Source of the DNA: Chromera velia
Taxonomy: Eukaryota > Sar > Chromeraceae
Direction of reading: 5' to 3'
Assembly: GCA_018398765.1 (NCBI GenBank)
Contig: JAHBMJ010005857.1
Coordinates: 72,740-136,739 of the forward strand
Length of the DNA: 64,000 nucleotides
Shown here: positions 33,911 to 45,672 of the stretch, piece by piece
Numbering within the stretch: position 1 is the first letter of the stretch
How the letters are laid out: the number at the start of each line of letters is the position of its first letter
Program-made: the position numbers and the translations under genes
The notes under the pieces: model-generated
The model's input: only the letters and a program-made list of their open reading frames with translations
Database searches by the model: none
What the model was told of the DNA's origin: nothing

Positions 33911-35199
33911 TGCACCGGTACCAGAAATAAAAACAGTGCAACCAACAGCCAAAGAGGAGTTGGCATGGTTTGCACGAATTAAGTTCGATTGGCTCCTAAA
34001 CGATCAAAGCAATCAGACGCGCTTGATTCGATTGACGTCAAGGAGACGGCCGGCCGCATGCATGCGCAAGCTAGGGCTCCACTGTTGTGGGTTCCTGTTG
34101 CTGAAATATTCCACGGGAAACGCCTTACATGTATGTGCATGCTATCATGTTTGCAATGCTGAGCTGAAGTAGGAAAGCACCACGTACGTAGACGGCGCAA
34201 GGAGCTATATATATATTATATGTCTGTTAAATTTCCGAAAAAATATTGGCTACTTAAAAAATCATATATACTATCAATTTCGCGGGCGCTCGTCTTCATA
34301 CGCGCGCTTTCGAATTAGGACCGCGGAACAATAAATCAAAAACTTGCGCGCGCGCACGCGTTGATCGATCATGTTCTCGGCGTCGAGAGCTTTCATTGAC
34401 TGACCAGGGGTGGATGTACGCCAGACTGGGGGGGGTGGAATGGTGAACAGAGGGATGAATAATGGGAAGAAGGGGGATGGGGGAATTAGTCTGATGGTGC
34501 CTAATGGAAACCCGAGAATGAACGGCAATGCAGGGGTGAACGGGGTGGGGGGGGGAGGGATGTAGGATGGCTCTGTTAGACAAACAGGGACAGGGTCACC
34601 TAAGTGAATGGGGCAGGTAACGCATTCCTCTGAGGGGAAGCAGGGAATGACAGACTCGGGGTTCGTGACCCCGAGATCCATGGGAGAGAGAGAGGGGGAG
34701 GGTCAGCAGATGTGAAAGAGAGCTGTGACGCCCTTCAGACCGTCGTCTGCCAGGAAGGACAGGCCCATAATGAATGGAATGCAAATCTTCCCCCCGAATG
34801 TGCCGATAGTAAGTAGGAGGATCACATACGAGACACTGGTCAACCTTCTGGTGTATCGACAACCGAAGAATGGAGGTTTGGGGGGGAAACTCTGGCAAGA
34901 ATGTATGGATGATGTAGGATGATGCTAGACTGATGGTGTCTGTCATGTGCAGTGAAACACGGCAGGGCCAGGTGAGGAAAGAGATGATCTCAGCGCTGAG
35001 GGACAGTGCAGTAAACAGGGATCTGGAGGGCTGTGACCTTCTGGAATTCGTTTATGCTTTCATTATACAGAAGAAGAGGGTTGAGGCTCTTTGTGTCTGC
35101 AGCAGGAGAAGGAAAGAGAAGGGGGGAAGGTAATGGGAGGTCGCCAGGTGGGACCTGATTGACTAGGGACTGAGGAGCATATCGGGAGGAGCAGTAGTC
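33911..35199. other. Intergenic stretch, no gene assigned
   Basis: GCGCGC clusters at 34306-34360; purine-rich GGGGTGGAATGG-like DNA at 34425-34560. Minus-strand frames at 34274-34946 are Pro-rich and show no domain I recognise. They could be remnants of a transposon reading frame. Confidence 0.35.
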
Positions 35200-38100
35200 A
35201 GTTGAATGTTCAAATTAATTTTAATTCTTCCGGATTCTTCTTTTTTGTTGTCTTTGTCTGATGAATTGCATGAGAAAGTGAGGGAACTGGTTGGAGTGAT
35301 TGGGAAGGATACAGGGAATAGAAGGGGTTTTAGTAGGGAAAGTGTGAGAGAAAAAATGGAGTTGGACCTTGATCGTCTTTCCTTCAGATTGGCTGGGCTA
35401 TGGATATTTGTTGCATCCCTCCATGTACACGTAGTTTAAGCCTATCCTGTTTGTGCATCGGAGATTCACAGATGCGATTGCCCGTTAACGATGGTTCTTG
35501 TTATTCAGACAACACAGCCACCTTCATACACTCTCCATGTTATGCCTGCGTCCCCTGAGGATGTGATGAATCCTTCTTGTAAGCTTCGAACTGTCTTTAA
35601 GAGAGGGTTTGGTCAGAAATGTTTGAGGACTCAGCGAGACTTGTATATTCCTATTCGCTGGCTGCTTCTATATGGTTGGGTCTATCTGATATGAAATATT
35701 CTTCCTTTCTGAGAGAGGTCAAGGATGCTTGTGCTGGGGTGGGAGAGGATGCATCATGGTGGGACAAGGGAGTAATATATTTGATTTGGTCACGATGGAA
35801 GAGAGGCTTTTATATTGGAAGTACCGTTGGTAGGGCGCTTAATCGTTTCTTTCAGCACCTCACGAGTGCATTAAAACTGCGTCACGTGGGGAGGAAATAT
35901 AATAAGACGGGTCGTGGATATGTACATTACTTCTATTCTATTTTGTCTGCTGATGCTTCCAGATATGGCCTCTTTGTTATCCTTCCTATTACAAAGATTG
36001 GGGATGGTCAGATGAATTTGCGCATGATGGAGTACTTATGTATTTGTGCATACAAACCTACATGGAATACCGTTAGTATATTGAGGAGGTTCAAGAATGA
36101 CCCGGTGCATAATTTGAAGGACCCTAATAAAAGGGATGTTCGCTCAATTATGTGCAGGTGTAGTGACAACTTGAAGGTTTCAAGTCTGAGGAGGAGACTT
36201 GAATCTTCTGTTTTCGAAGCTGGCGGGAAGAGTTGATAAAGGAGGCATTTTCCAATCTTGCTCTTTTTTCCTCTACAAGGTCACTGGCGAAGAGGGTGTG
36301 GGGGCGAAAAAAGGGGAAGGGGACGTGATTTCTCTTTTTCATGTACGACTGCTGACTGCATTGTTCAAGAAGGTCCTTCCGGATTCGTCTCTTCGTTCAT
36401 TTGATGCGACAAAGAATGATTTGAGTGCATATATGCACATGGTGCCCAGGGGCGGGATTCTTGAGGGAGGGAGGGCAACTTTTGACTTGAATATGAGACG
36501 AATGTGCAAGTTGAATGGCTGGTCAGCAGCGACTTTGCTTAGAGGGGAGCTGATTACGATTCGGGTGCCCCTCGCTGACTTGTCTTTTTTCCAATCTTTT
36601 TATTTTACCATGTTTGAGGAGATAAAGAAAACTGTGTCTCCATTGTCAGACGTGAGGCTTCGCCTTCTCCCTACAAAGCTGATTGATCTTCAATAAACTG
36701 TGGACAATACATATCGTAACATATGGGATTTGTGGGGAAGGAGGAGGGGGTGAAGGTTCTTCTTGTGGATCGTCGTATCATTATATGGAAATTGCAGAAT
36801 TATTTGATCTTCCTTTGCTTGATGGTCATGTATGTTGTCTACTGTCTACGTCTTCCTCTCTTAGATCTTTTTTCTCTCTTCCTCCACACTTTTCTTCCAA
36901 GGCTAAATTATGGCCTAACACTGGTGTATGGAATGTTGTTTCGAAGGGTATTGAATCTTTCCTCCGTTCTGTTCTCACTTCTGATGGTGGCACTCGGGAG
37001 GGGGTTGGTCTAGGGAGGACAATAGGAAGGGGGAGAGGGAGGGAGAATACAAGAGGCAGGTCAATGAAAGGGGTCTTATCTCCTGCAATGATTGCCGACC
37101 TTCAGGAGCGGTGGGTTTCAACGCTTTTGTGTGCTCAGGCAAATGAGAAAGGGGCCGGCCGTCCCAAGGAAGTCTGTCGCAATAAAAAAGTTATTGACTG
37201 CTCTAGCGGTTGTGCCAGTTAACAATGCTAGAGGAGATCTAGTTTTTTTGTGTAAAGGGAGATACATTGAAGCAGTGGCAAGAGCTTTTCTTTTTGATTC
37301 TTCTTATGAAAGAATTGGGGAGGGTGAGTTTTCTGCTTCTCTAAACCTTTTGGAGAATGGTTTTCTGAACAAAAAGGATGCATGGGTGTCTTTTTTGAAT
37401 CAGTTCAAGAAATTTGACAGGAAGAGACACCACTTTGGGATTGGGATCCTTTGGGTGAAACGTAAGTCTTGGGGAGTTTAGGGAGAGCTCCCTGAGTCTT
37501 GGTCCTCTTTGAAGTACAAGCCATTGGTATCTTATAAGAAACACGCCAGACATGAGATTTTTTCTTTCCTTTGCAAGGCTTTGAATGGTTGTCTTTCTTA
37601 CTTTTCGCCGCATTATGACTTTGACTCTGTCTTTGCTCGTCTTTGCTTTTCAGGATAAGGTTGGGATCTTTAATTCAAGGTTTGGGAGACTTGCAGATCG
37701 TGGCTCTTATCTTTCTTCTAATTCGTATTGGCCTCGGGGTGGACTTGGTCTGCTGGTGGACGACGTCAAAGCATTTTTTCCCTTTCTACCCAGAGCTGTC
37801 AATGATTTCCTTTCTTATTTGAATGACTTTGTTATACTTTGTTTATTTCATTCATTCTTCCTCTAGATATCGTTTTGTTGTGTTGCCTACCCATAAGTCT
37901 TTTTGTATTAAGGAGGCAGGTCCAAAAGAGGGTGAGAAGTGGTATTCTCGGAGACGTTACTTTAAACCTATTACTTTAAATTTTTATCCTCCCACTGCAA
38001 TTATGCGAATACACTTTCTTGCCCTCTTGATATGCTGGCTCGTATAATTAATCTTGATTTTGTTTCGAATGTAATTCGAGTTTGAGGGAAGATGGTCAGA

Positions 38101-38829
38101 CAGCATGAAGGTTTTCCTCAAGGGAGTCCTTGCTCTCCTGGTGGAGCCCGATTTTTTGCCGTGTGGAAAGAGTACTCTGTTGCATTGATGAGATCGAGGC
38201 CTTCATGGAGGGGGGAGAAATGGATGACAAGAAGATACATGGACGATAGAACGATTGTTTTTAGGTCTGACTATGGCATGAGTAACGTGCCGGATGACCC
38301 TAATAGTATGATGGAAAAGTTACTTAAGGAAGACTTCTACAGTCCTGCGTGCGTTTTAGAGCGTCAGAAGGGATCTACGGTGCTTGGTCTGCGTCTTTTC
38401 TCTTTACCGGAATCTCCTTTGATTTTGTTTTTTGCTGCTGTTAATCCTAACTGTGATGTTCTTCTTAATTTCTTTCGTGATTTAGTTGCTTTTTCTCTGC
38501 TGCCTACTTCTAGAGGATGGTCGTCTTTTCCTAACCTACCTTCACTTCATAGAGTGCTTTTGATGTATGCTTTCTCCTGTGTTCCTTCTATTTCGGCCAA
38601 GAGGGGCCTAATATCCTCTCATCTTATCCGGACCCTTCTTTCTTGTAATGCACCTGCGGTTGTCCTAGTTGAAGAACTTACTTTTCTGTTTTTGGAGTTG
38701 TATATTTTGAGATGGCCTGTTTCGTTTTTGTTTGATTTGTTCATGTCTATAGTCCGTCAGACTGGTGATGATGGTCTTCGTTCTCTTTGGAAGGCGTGTT
38801 TGTCCTTTCTTTGTTTTGTTCTAAAATAA
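35200..38829 (+). mobile_element. Penelope-like retroelement with N-terminal GIY-YIG (permuted), decayed
   Basis: The frame at 35619-36236 has a full GIY-YIG endonuclease signature: KGVIYLIW, then RGFYIGST, the Arg of GRALNRFF, a His shortly after, the Glu of MMEYLC and the Asn of KPTWN. Downstream on the same strand, across several frame changes, is a Penelope-type reverse transcriptase: AVVPVNNARGDLVFLCKGRY (near 37205), LKYKPLVSYKK (37512), GLLVDDVKAFFPFLPR (motif A, near 37747), HEGFPQGSPCSP (38104) and the catalytic RRYMDDRTIVF (38230). It ends at the stop at 38829 with no GIY-YIG after it. This is the reverse of the usual Penelope order and matches the permuted Chlamys/Naiad groups. Frames break near 35690, 36236, 36696, 37222, 37481, 37866 and 38047, so the copy is dead. 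The 5' limit is uncertain. Confidence 0.82.
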
Positions 38830-40025
38830 TCTACATATGATTGATTTTCAACGTTATAGCCTTTTGTTGTCATTTGCTTTCGCAAGTGCACCTGAGAACC
38901 GTCAGCGATAGACAAAAGACAGCAGTATGGATATGGAGGGGCGTCGCGCACGGGATACTACGTATGTTCTCTAATTATGCCTAAAGTCTATCCATCGGCT
39001 TGCAAGGATCGACGTAATACTGCGATTAATTGGCATGCTAATTTCGAGCTATTGATGCTTAGCTCGGCGTATATGTGAAGCTTCAGTCTCTGAAGGCTTT
39101 TGTATACATACGTTTTTTATATATCATTTAATTAGCATGTATTCGATAAATTCCAATTGAATCAGACAGCAGCCTGTTGGATTGTACTGGATTATGGTAG
39201 ATTGACCATGTGCTCCTACCAACACATTTATGCACAGACAACATAAGATCTCAGCTGTTGAAAGAGACTATCGATTACCTAGAATTTCCATTATAGGCAC
39301 AGAAGCATCACTAGCTGACTATCATTTTTCAACATTCAATTGCTTCTCAACTCCACCCCTGATATGATTATTATTATGATTATTATTATTATTATTATTG
39401 ATAAATGTTGTTCCATTCAGATGACAAAGAACCGGTGGGCCAACCATTGTAACCCAGTTTGGACACAGCTGCTGATTTGGAATCGGAAATATTGGACTGT
39501 AACTTGGACAGGCATGTTGAAAAAACGTTCAAGAAATGCTCTGTGTCAACCTTAGACGGTAGCGCTAGAGCACCTGCAACGACTACGAGCGGCTGAGAAC
39601 GCTTGCAAAAGAGGAGGCCGACCTGCATCGAACGTCATTCCACTCAGACAAAAAGTACGTTTATGAAAGCTGCAAGCGTGATTTCATACACTCTGCATCA
39701 ACACCAATCTGAACAATCATCATAGGTTCCTCTCTGGGCATTTTTATCCAAACCGCTCGATCAATGTATCAACTTCTTAACACGTATCGATCGACTTCTT
39801 AAAATTCAAATAATTTTACTATTTCTATTATAAACTTTTATTATATATGTTGATTAACCTTACTAGTAAAAGCAACATTTTATACGCATCAATTAAGATT
39901 CATCAAATACTAAAACATCCAAGGCCGAAATGCTATAAAAAAATATAAAAAAATACTTTACAACGCAATAAATAGTCAGGTAATTGAACTGTCATTCAAA
40001 AGTATAACAACATGATCAGATCTTG
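38830..40025. other. AT-rich intergenic stretch
   Basis: No gene seen. An (ATT)n run lies at 39367-39400. Confidence 0.5.
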
Positions 40026-41021
40026 TCATCCTTTTCGAGAGAAAAACTCTTGTAAAGTTGCCATTTCTCCTTTGTTGGGGTCGTACACGTCAACCTTATC
40101 GAGCTCTTTCTTCGCCTCCGCATAGCAAAACAGCATAATCGAACACATCTGCTTGACGGCGTCGCTGCATGGATACATACAGAGATGTAAATGATGAGTT
40201 GACAGCTCAACGAAGAGTCAGATGGTGAATTCTCATTCAATCGGTCAATCAGTCATCAAGTGAATCAACAGAGCTCCACGTTTGTCAGTCAGACAGTCAG
40301 ACAGAAAGACCGGAACCCATGGATACCGACTTACGCGATACAAACCGGTTTATGTAGAAGGGTACTGGCGATATGACGATGACGGCTATCCATGAATGCC
40401 TAGACTTGACGTGCCGCTGTTGACTCATGATTCGGCATGTGTTGGCAGACGTGCCTTGGTGAAGCGGTTCTATCCATGCATTCCGCAGTTGAATCTGAGG
40501 TACAAAAGAAACGACGAGAAAGAGAACGTAGCAACACAGAAGCATACAACTGACCGAAAGAAAAAAATGAAGAAAGGAAGGGACGGAAGATCGGAAGGAG
40601 AGAACGAGGGACCGGAGAAAGGAAGGAACGAGGGAAGGAAGGAATGAAAGAAGAAAGGAAGAAAAAGAAGGAAGGGGGGAGGGAAGGAAGGAAGCAAAAA
40701 ACAAAAAAGAAAGAAAGAAAGAAAGACGAGAAAAGGAGCATGACAGAAGCACAGAACCAAAACGACGCGGCAAAAGCTCTGCCGACAGATCGAAGGCCGA
40801 CTGACTGACGATGAGCCTTCCAAGTTGATCTTTTCTTTTGCCGACACGGGGCACCTGCAGGCCGGCAAGCAGACAGGACGGGTGCGGAGAAGAGTGAGGA
40901 AGACGAGGCAGAATCATTTTTCTAGTCAGCATAAATGAATGAAACAAGATTTTGAGTACCATTCTTTCCGCAAGTACACTTCCATGAACTTTCTTGTCTC
41001 AGGCAGGGGGGAAAGAAAGGG

Positions 41022-41060
<39 letters not shown>

Positions 41061-41426
41061 AATGAAGAAAGAAAGAGTGAAAAAAAGAAAAAGAAAAAGA
41101 AAAAGAAAGACAGAAAAAAAGAAGAGAGAACAAAAGAAGGAAAGAAGGAAGGAACGAAAGAAAGAAAGAAGGAAAGCAAAAAAGAAAGAAAGCAAGAAAG
41201 AAAGAGAGAGGAAAAGAAAGAAGGAAAGTAAAAAAGAAAGAGAGAAAAAAAGAAGAGACAGCAAAAGAAAGGAAGAAAGAAAGAAAGAAAGACAGAAAGA
41301 AAGAAAGCAAGCAAGCAAGCAAGAAAGCAAGCAAGAAAGAAAGCAAGAAAGCAAGAAAGACAGAAAAAAAAGCAAGCAAGAAAGAAAGAAAGAAAGCAAG
41401 CAAGCAAGCAAGAAAGAAAGAAAGAA

Positions 41427-41462
<36 letters not shown>

Positions 41463-41620
41463 CAGAAAGAAAGCAAGCAAGCAAGCAAGAAAGAAAGCAA
41501 GAAAGCAAGAAAGCAAGCAAGAAAGAAAACAAGAAAGCAAGAAAGCAAGAAAGACAGAAAAAAAAGCAAGCAAGAAAGAAAGAAAGAAAGCAAGCAAGAA
41601 AGAAAGAAAGAAAGAAAGAA

Positions 41621-41668
<48 letters not shown>

Positions 41669-41699
41669 AGGCAAGCAAGCACGCAAGCAAGAAAGGAAA

Positions 41700-41731
<32 letters not shown>

Positions 41732-42768
41732 CAAAGCAAGAAAAATAGAAAGAGGGAAAACCAAGAAGTACGACACCGCAACGTCGACCTTGCTGGTTTC
41801 TTTTCGATTATTATCATCATTATTGGTTGGTCTGTAGGCTCTGCTTTTTCAGGCGACATCGACTTTATTGTTTCTAGAATTGGAAAGCAGGAATTGGTGA
41901 GGTCCTGCATGGTGACACAGTAGCTACAGCCAGACAAATAAAAACATTCATAATCGATCGATCGATCATTCTTCCAGTCTTGAAAGCGGGAAGAAAACGA
42001 GCGAGACAGAGAAGCCGATTGACCGAGATATCGAAGCTTAATGATTCTTTTGTTTGGCTGACCACAGAGCAATCGGGTACTGGCTATCTGGAGCTGTCAG
42101 CTCATCAAGCGACTGAGTGAAGACCTCCGCGACGTTCGGAGGGCACAAATCGCACTGCAATGAAAAAAACTTGAATCGTTATTCTCAAGAGCGAAAGATT
42201 TGGGCGGCCCCCTGATGAATGAATCTTTTCAATTTCACTCTGCGCCTTGCACTTTGCATGTCGTCTCAAAATTGTTCAGTAGCTACTCGGTATGGTGTCT
42301 TCCTTTCAGTGAGTGCAAACACGCTATACTCCTGTCATTTCCTGATTTTCTTTTTCTCCTTCAGCTGCCTCGTGTAAAGAATACACTCTGTCTGGCTGTA
42401 TGCATGGAAGCTTGACGACTGCTTTGTGGATCACATCCCTCTTCTTCATCATGGATGGATGGATGGATGGATGGATGGAAAGCTTCGGCCGGCCCGTGAA
42501 TGGAATGGATGACCTTTGTGACCAGCACCGCCACTCTCGCGCTGTTCTCCCTCACATAGTGGCATATGATTTCGTTCTCCATCCACGTTTTCACGTTGTC
42601 AGCAACATCCTCGTGCATCGCGTCGACGCATATGATGATGATCTGGGCGTCTGCTTTGCAGAAAAGAAAAGAAAAGAAAAGAAGACAATAGGGAGGTACA
42701 TAATGTCAGGAAAATTTGAAGCACAAAAACACAGTCTCTCACCCACCCACACATACCCTCTCTCTCTT

Positions 42769-42800
<32 letters not shown>

Positions 42801-43791
42801 TGACTGACTGGCTGTGTCCCAATGTGTCACACACCTACCTGAGAGAATCACGTGCAGGAGGGACGGGTCCTCGACGTCCGAGGGCGTGTCCCACAATTCC
42901 AAGCAGAAAGTCGCAGTGACGGGCTGGGTGGTCAGGGAGATTTTCTGCCCGAAAATTGCCTTCTTTGTCTTCTCGTAGTAGGGAGAGTACTGGTTCGTGA
43001 TGTAACGGTTGAAAATGGCTGCATTGGATTCCGAAGAAAGAACAAATTTTTGTGCTCTCGAGAGGAACCTATTGGTTCTCCACGCGTCCTTTCCTCATTC
43101 CTTCTCAAGGCGCAGATGATTACTGCCTGGGGATATAGAAGTGTAAATGGAGAAAAGGAAAGAGAGAAGGAAGGAGGAGCGGGAGGGGGGGGNNNNNNNN
43201 NNNGGGGGGGGGGGGGGGGGGGGGGGAGAGAGAGGAGACAGACAACGGTTTTCTATCTAGATTGGGGCTTTTTTCTGCGCAGCTGTACAAAAAATCTGAA
43301 AGCGTGATTGTTCGTCATAACAGCGACTGCATGTCGAACGGAAGAAGGACACGAAAGGAAGAATGCACACCACATACAGATACAGATGAATTTCCTGTTG
43401 CCCAGCTCTCTGCATGCGACAGAATGTCCACACATTTACCCCAACTGCATGATGCGGTCATACTTTACTGGCTGCATATCTCACAGTTACGTTCAGGTAG
43501 CTTTGACACCCAGCCTCGTTTTGTGGCCCCCTTTCCGAAGTGCAGCAGACACCTCCGTCTTGCTCCCCTCCACTTTCGTCCAACTCAACTCATTATTTCT
43601 CCGTGGGATGGTGCAGGACATTTAAAGGAGACAGACGTAGTGTACGCGCCTACTCGCAGCGCACACTGGAGAGACGAACCTGTCTTGCCAGATCTCGTGT
43701 TCCCCACCAGCACAGCCTTCAAGCGGACGTAATCCAACTTCTGTTGAGGCGGCTTGTCGTCTCTCTTCTTCTTGCTGCTTCCGCTCCCCAT
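40026..43791 (-). CDS. Divergent Ras-superfamily-like small GTPase, N-acylated (five exons, 219 aa)
   Basis: Exons 43791-43680, 43018-42839, 42650-42514, 42154-42063 and 40164-40026; all junctions are GT-AG and all phases agree. Nucleotide motifs in order: P-loop GNTRSGKT, then a switch I region with Tyr and Thr residues, WDTPSD in place of the usual WDTAGQ (G3), VLVTKCDL (G4, TKxD form), and ALCDAVKQ at the G5 position. The N-terminus MGSGSSKKK is a myristoylation signal followed by basic residues. The C-terminus ends FFSRKG with no prenylation cysteine, so membrane attachment should be through the N-terminus. G3 lacks the Gln that supports hydrolysis in Ras-type proteins. Rab-like is the closest guess. 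It shares a 942-bp divergent promoter with the MORN gene. Confidence 0.85.
41018..41747. repeat. 730-bp polypurine (GAAA/GCAA) tract in GTPase intron 4
   Basis: Nearly all purine on the plus strand, from GAAA, GAAG and GCAA units with sub-arrays repeated (GCAAGCAAGCAAGAAAG blocks near 41308, 41397, 41475). In the transcript it is a pyrimidine tract. It fills over a third of the 1.9-kb intron 42062-40165. Confidence 0.95.
42444..42478. repeat. (ATGG)n microsatellite
   Basis: Seven or eight tetranucleotide copies within intron 3 of the GTPase gene. Confidence 0.85.
43193..43203. other. Assembly gap (11 N) inside a poly-G run
   Basis: Lies in intron 1 of the GTPase gene, between G8 and about G23. 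True length of the homopolymer is unknown. Confidence 0.98.
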
Positions 43792-44733
43792 CGCGCGTCG
43801 AGTCTGTCAGTCAGTCTGTCGAACAGTGATCGTGATCGATGTCATCAGCTCACAGCAGTACATTTCAATGAAAGGAGGACAGTGACACCATACAGTGCAT
43901 AGTCCCTCAGTCTGAGTCAGTCATAAGATCCGTTGGAGTGCTGCGGTCTGATCTGCTCTTCGCCGATCATGGGTGACTTCTCGGTGACGACGCGGGCACT
44001 TATATGCAACGATGTACGTACGTATGTAGAGAGAGGATCGAGGCGCGCGTATACGTATAGAAATATGCATGCATTCATGCACATAATCGCCTTAATTAAT
44101 TATATATATACGTGAATGAATTAATGCATGCATGCAATTAATGTGAATTAATGCATTGAAGAAAAATGGCAGTTTTTTCGCGCGCATTCAAGTTTTGCGC
44201 GCGCTGCATGCGTGCGGCATCAAATTTGCGCGCGATCTTTAAATCTACAAAATCAATTAATCGATCCTTAATTGGCATATGTCCCTCCTTAATTGCAGGA
44301 TCATGCATCCTTCAATGCACATGTCTTGCACGGATCTCTTGTGAACCGGAGTGGCAGAATTCCAGGCAGTATTAGATGTATGATACGTCAATAGAGGAGG
44401 CGAGACTGCACGATACCGTCATTTCTGGTTTTGCGGGTTTCCAGCCGCTTTGTGTTGCTTTCTTTTGAAGTGAAGCAACACAAGAGTTGCAGTGCGAGTT
44501 TGCGACACTACCTCTCAGGGGCAGCTCGAGGGTCGCCCCGTTTCATCCCTTGTGTGCTTCGTCGATTGTACCATCTTTTGCCGCTGCACGGCTGTGCGAG
44601 TCTTAGGCTTGCGTGCGGAGGCATCCACTTCCATTTGACGTCTGACTGAGTTGAGTCAATCTACCAACCGCGTCTCCCTCACCCTTCTTGTTCAGCCCGA
44701 ATAAATCAGGAGCAGGGCGAGAGGCTCAGCAAG
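43792..44733. promoter_or_regulatory. Divergent promoter region between GTPase and MORN genes
   Basis: 942 bases between two start codons facing away from each other. It holds AATTAAT/ATGCATGC palindromic patches (44035-44160) and three short TTT-x-GCGCGC elements (44176-44235). No coding exon seen. The GCGCGC words also occur at 34306-34360. Confidence 0.5.
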
Positions 44734-45607
44734 ATGGGGGCACACTGCTCGTGTTTTGATGTCAACAAGCGGGACGACGAACACGTAGAGGTAGTGAAGA
44801 AGTCTGGTGCACTTGCATCTTCGCAATACGGCTCCGCCTCCCACAGTGCAACTCAGTCAGGGGGGAAGCCGGTACATCGAGCTCGGCAGAAGCTGCCCGA
44901 CGGCAGCTTCTACACCGGAGAGTGGGTGGGAGACACCAGGGAGGGCTCCGGTATTCTCGAAAAAAAAGATGGAGGAAAGTACGTGGGGGACCTGAAGGGA
45001 AACCGCGCGGAGGGATATGGAGTCTATTACCACGAGAACGGGGACAGATACGAGGGCCAGTGGAAGGCAGACAAAGCCCACGGGGACGGAAAATTTGTTC
45101 ACAGTGACGGTTCATGTTACGAGGGACAGTGGGCAGAAGACATGCAACACGGCAGAGGGGTGGAGTACTGGGCCGACGGGTCGCGGTTTGAAGGCGAATA
45201 TATCATGGGACAGAAGAACGGCCGGGGAGAATTCACCTGGGGCGAGGGCTCCTCATTTGCAGGTGAGTGCATGGGGCCATGTGTATGCATACGCTTTGTG
45301 GGGCCTCAAATCTTTAGGCGCTTGCAAATGGTGAAAAACTGTCATGGGGTTGCGGGTCTCTCTTTAATTGACATGACGAGAAAGTGTTTTTTATCTTCAT
45401 CTCTGTGTCCGTTTCAGTTTGTGTCTGTCCGGTCCATGTTTCTGTGTCGATGCCAGTGTGAAAAATGAAAAAAAAGGAAGGAGTGTAGATCCTATATCAA
45501 GCCTAGGTGTAAGTGTGCGCCTGTGTGTCTGCACGAGAGAGATAGATGGTTTGCTCTCTCAACTCCCTCTCCCCCCTTCCCCGACCTCTCGCTCTTTTCG
45601 GTCTCCT

Positions 45608-45672
<65 letters not shown>

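Noticed and set aside
34274-34946. Possible retroviral-type protease or gag remnant on the minus strand
   Set aside because: The Pro-rich and hydrophobic stretches show no DTG/DSG or zinc-knuckle motif, so I could not support any assignment.
40922-42072. Minus-strand frames made of Phe/Leu/Ser and plus-strand frames of Lys/Arg/Glu over the purine tract
   Set aside because: Simple translation of GAAA/GCAA repeats lying inside a well-supported intron.
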